DNA of 64,000 bases, taken from Chionis minor (Eukaryota; Chordata; Aves; Charadriiformes; Chionididae). Every line of letters starts with the position of its first letter. Position 1 is the first letter of the stretch. The DNA is taken from assembly GCA_013398295.1 (NCBI GenBank), contig VZSF01007912.1, forward strand, positions 1 through 64,000. Direction: 5' to 3'. Under the pieces are notes generated by a model. It did not search any database and was not told where the DNA came from. It saw only the letters and a program-made list of their open reading frames with translations. The position numbers were made by a program, and so were the translations under genes. This document shows positions 61,859 to 64,000 of the stretch, piece by piece.

Positions 61859-64000
61859 AAGAGTGTTGTGAAATGATTACTCAAAGTTCTTCGGCCTGGC
61901 CTGACTATAAAGCATATCTCTGCATTGGTGGAGACAAACAAATGAACCATCAACAAAGTACAAGCACAGGCAGAAGCTGGGCTAAGGATCTGCAGCAAAC
62001 TAGCGGTGGGAAAATAAAATGTGAGTTATTTGAGGTGTTATTCACAAAGATAAGGATTTCTGACTCTGAGAATGATGTCTCCTTATAAAGCCACAAATGA
62101 GAATTAATAGCTTCAGTGAGGTCTGGGCCGGTGTGGCAGAAGAGGTTCCTGTGCAACAGAGCTGAGATTTTGTATCTACTTAGGTTATCTATTTGCTGGA
62201 AAGAGAAGAAATCACACAACTAGGGCTACAAAGGCAAAGGAAGAGCTTTTCTGTCTGTTTCTGGAGTCTTTCATTGTGTAACCCTTATGCTTTCACTTCC
62301 AAAAGGAACTAGGATCCAATCTGTCTCTGTCAGTGAGCATTAAAAATAATTTCATTCTAACCTCTGTTACTGTCCTGCCTAAAAAATGAGTGACAGATTG
62401 ACTGACAGAAGAGGAAAAAGTGCACAGGGCTTTGAACTGCAGCAATCACTACTGCACCAATATTAACTGAAGATGAAACTAGCAGCACTAACTTGCAGTT
62501 GACTTTAAAGCCATGTACGGGTACCAGCCCATATTTCTGAAGAAGACCTTGGGTATAGCTGGGATTTTTGTTTGTCTCAGTCTCAAGAGGCTGCTTATGC
62601 CTGTCCCTGTTGCTTTTGTCCGCTTCAGAGCCAGAGGGAGAAAGAAGGCACATTTCCCAACTATTTTCTTCTGCCCGTAACTGGGTATATATAAGCTTTG
62701 TTACATTAACACTTGAAGATGCCAAGTTTAAACAGTCTGACCTTCTAAGGGAAGCAATATTGTATACTGTGGTTACTGGTGTCTCTGTCTTCATTGTAGA
62801 GCACAGCAGTGTTTTTGATTAAAGTATTGCTGCTGGGGACTGAGAAATCATTTGATCTTGGGAGCATCTTCAAAGCTTTTACTCAAAGTCCATAGAATAG
62901 AAAAAAAAAAAATTTCCAGGTGATAGGCACCTACTCCAGGTGTTAGGCATCCTGACGATTTATCATCTTCAGATGTGTCCTGCCCTGTCCTCAGCTTTTG
63001 CAGAGGCTGAAGGTAGGACTGCAATGAAATATTTAGTAGTCAATCAGTTGCTGATATGTTGTTCTCCATAACAAAACTTAATTTTCGCTCTACACAGCAT
63101 GGTGACCTTTGAGACCATATGACTACACCTGTGCTCATGACACTCCTTTGTCTTCTAGATGGAACAGAACTAGGGAGACATTAAGAAAAAAGTGTCAGAG
63201 GGACGTTAACTTCCTTGATGCATATGTCTCCTAGGCCAGGACAGAGAGAGCTCATAATCACCTTTAATTGCTCCAAGCTAGGGACAGTGGAGGCTTGTTC
63301 TTTCCGAAGTTGCTCATGCTGAGTTGTTCTTTTTTCCCTAACAGAAAGAAAGCATTGTTCATTGTCTGTGTTGTTCATTGTTACTGGTACAAAAGCTCAT
63401 CTCAGAGCTCTGGTAGCTTTTGCAATGTTATCAGAAATTTTCACTTAACTGGCATGTGGTTGCATAAGGTAGAACTGTCAGAGCTACAGTAGGCACAGTG
63501 AAGTTTTTAAAGCACAGAGTTGTCTGGTATATGGGCTCTTCTGACCTCCTTTGTATAGAGTAGTCTCACCTAATGGAGTGGGTTTTGGATGTAGACAGAA
63601 TAGTTTAAGATGTTACTAGGCTGGAGATTATGAGATGCTGTGAAGGATCACGCAAGGACTCCTATTCCGTTTCAGAGTAATAGCAGGCAGATTATTAGCA
63701 AGGGCAAATCATAACCCAGGTGACTTTGCAGTGAATTGGATTAGAGACATTTGCAGACCTTCTTTGTGAAGGAGGAGGGAACTTCATGTTGAGAGGCTAA
63801 GGAGCACAGATGGGGCCACTTCTTACACATTTGCAGCTACTCCTGAAATGACTGTGTTATCACACCCCACTACCCTACTCAGAAAATAAAGCAACTGCAA
63901 ACTACACAGCAGCTCCACACACTGGATGCCTTGTACTCCCCACATGATGGGATACTGCTGGGAACTCACCTTCACTGGCCGCCGTGTACCTTTGACTATG
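61859..64000. other. Non-coding interval to the window end
   Basis: No gene recognised. A diverged two-copy tandem lies at 62916-62955 (period 20; CCAGGTGATAGGCACCTACT and CCAGGTGTTAGGCATCCTGA), just after an A-rich run at 62900-62912. The longest open stretch is 62357-62794 minus (145 codons), with no known domain. Confidence 0.5.

Noticed and set aside
62357..62794. 145-codon open frame, minus strand
   Set aside because: No known domain, not supported by any splice or promoter context, and within the chance length range.

Overview
The window looks like vertebrate, most likely avian, chromosomal DNA with no recognisable host gene. The main evidence is several CR1 (chicken repeat 1) LINE copies. 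Two of them end in the ATTCTATG-type octamer tails typical of bird CR1 elements. The rest is AT-leaning, CpG-poor single-copy DNA with short homopolymers, one long GGAA/GGGA microsatellite and a few very old MIR/L2/L3-like SINE/LINE tails. A crocodilian or turtle origin is less likely but cannot be excluded from sequence alone. I see no bacterial-style operons, tRNAs, rRNAs, CRISPR arrays, CpG islands or convincing protein-coding exons. The stretch reads as an intergenic region or a large intron.

Layout: positions 1 to about 1690 hold a decayed CR1 ORF2 on the minus strand that runs off the left edge. It carries the end of the endonuclease domain, the linker and the first part of the reverse transcriptase (RT). 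A GGAA/GGGA microsatellite lies at 2537-2586. A young, 5'-truncated CR1 with an unbroken RT frame occupies about 4691-5825 on the plus strand. A shorter, frameshifted CR1 of another subfamily lies at about 6630-7407 on the plus strand. A very old CR1 remnant lies at about 40360-40845 (plus) and another at about 47368-47505 (minus). MIR/L2/L3-like relics sit near 2710-2825, 13985-14035, 19393-19560 and 24968-25058. Everything else is non-coding sequence in which I recognise no family.

The elements do not form a working system. No copy is full length, so none can move by itself. Together they record successive CR1 insertions of different ages. The 4691-5825 copy still has many CpG dinucleotides and an unbroken frame; the copies at 1-1690 and 6630-7407 have stops and frameshifts; the copies at 40360 and 47368 are barely recognisable. 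The remaining points of interest are small: several near-perfect hairpins (24093-24118, 31737-31798, 38252-38279, 41665-41690), short tandem duplications that carry CRE-like or AP-1-like motifs, and two G-quadruplex-prone tracts. I did not find evidence for a new multi-gene system here.
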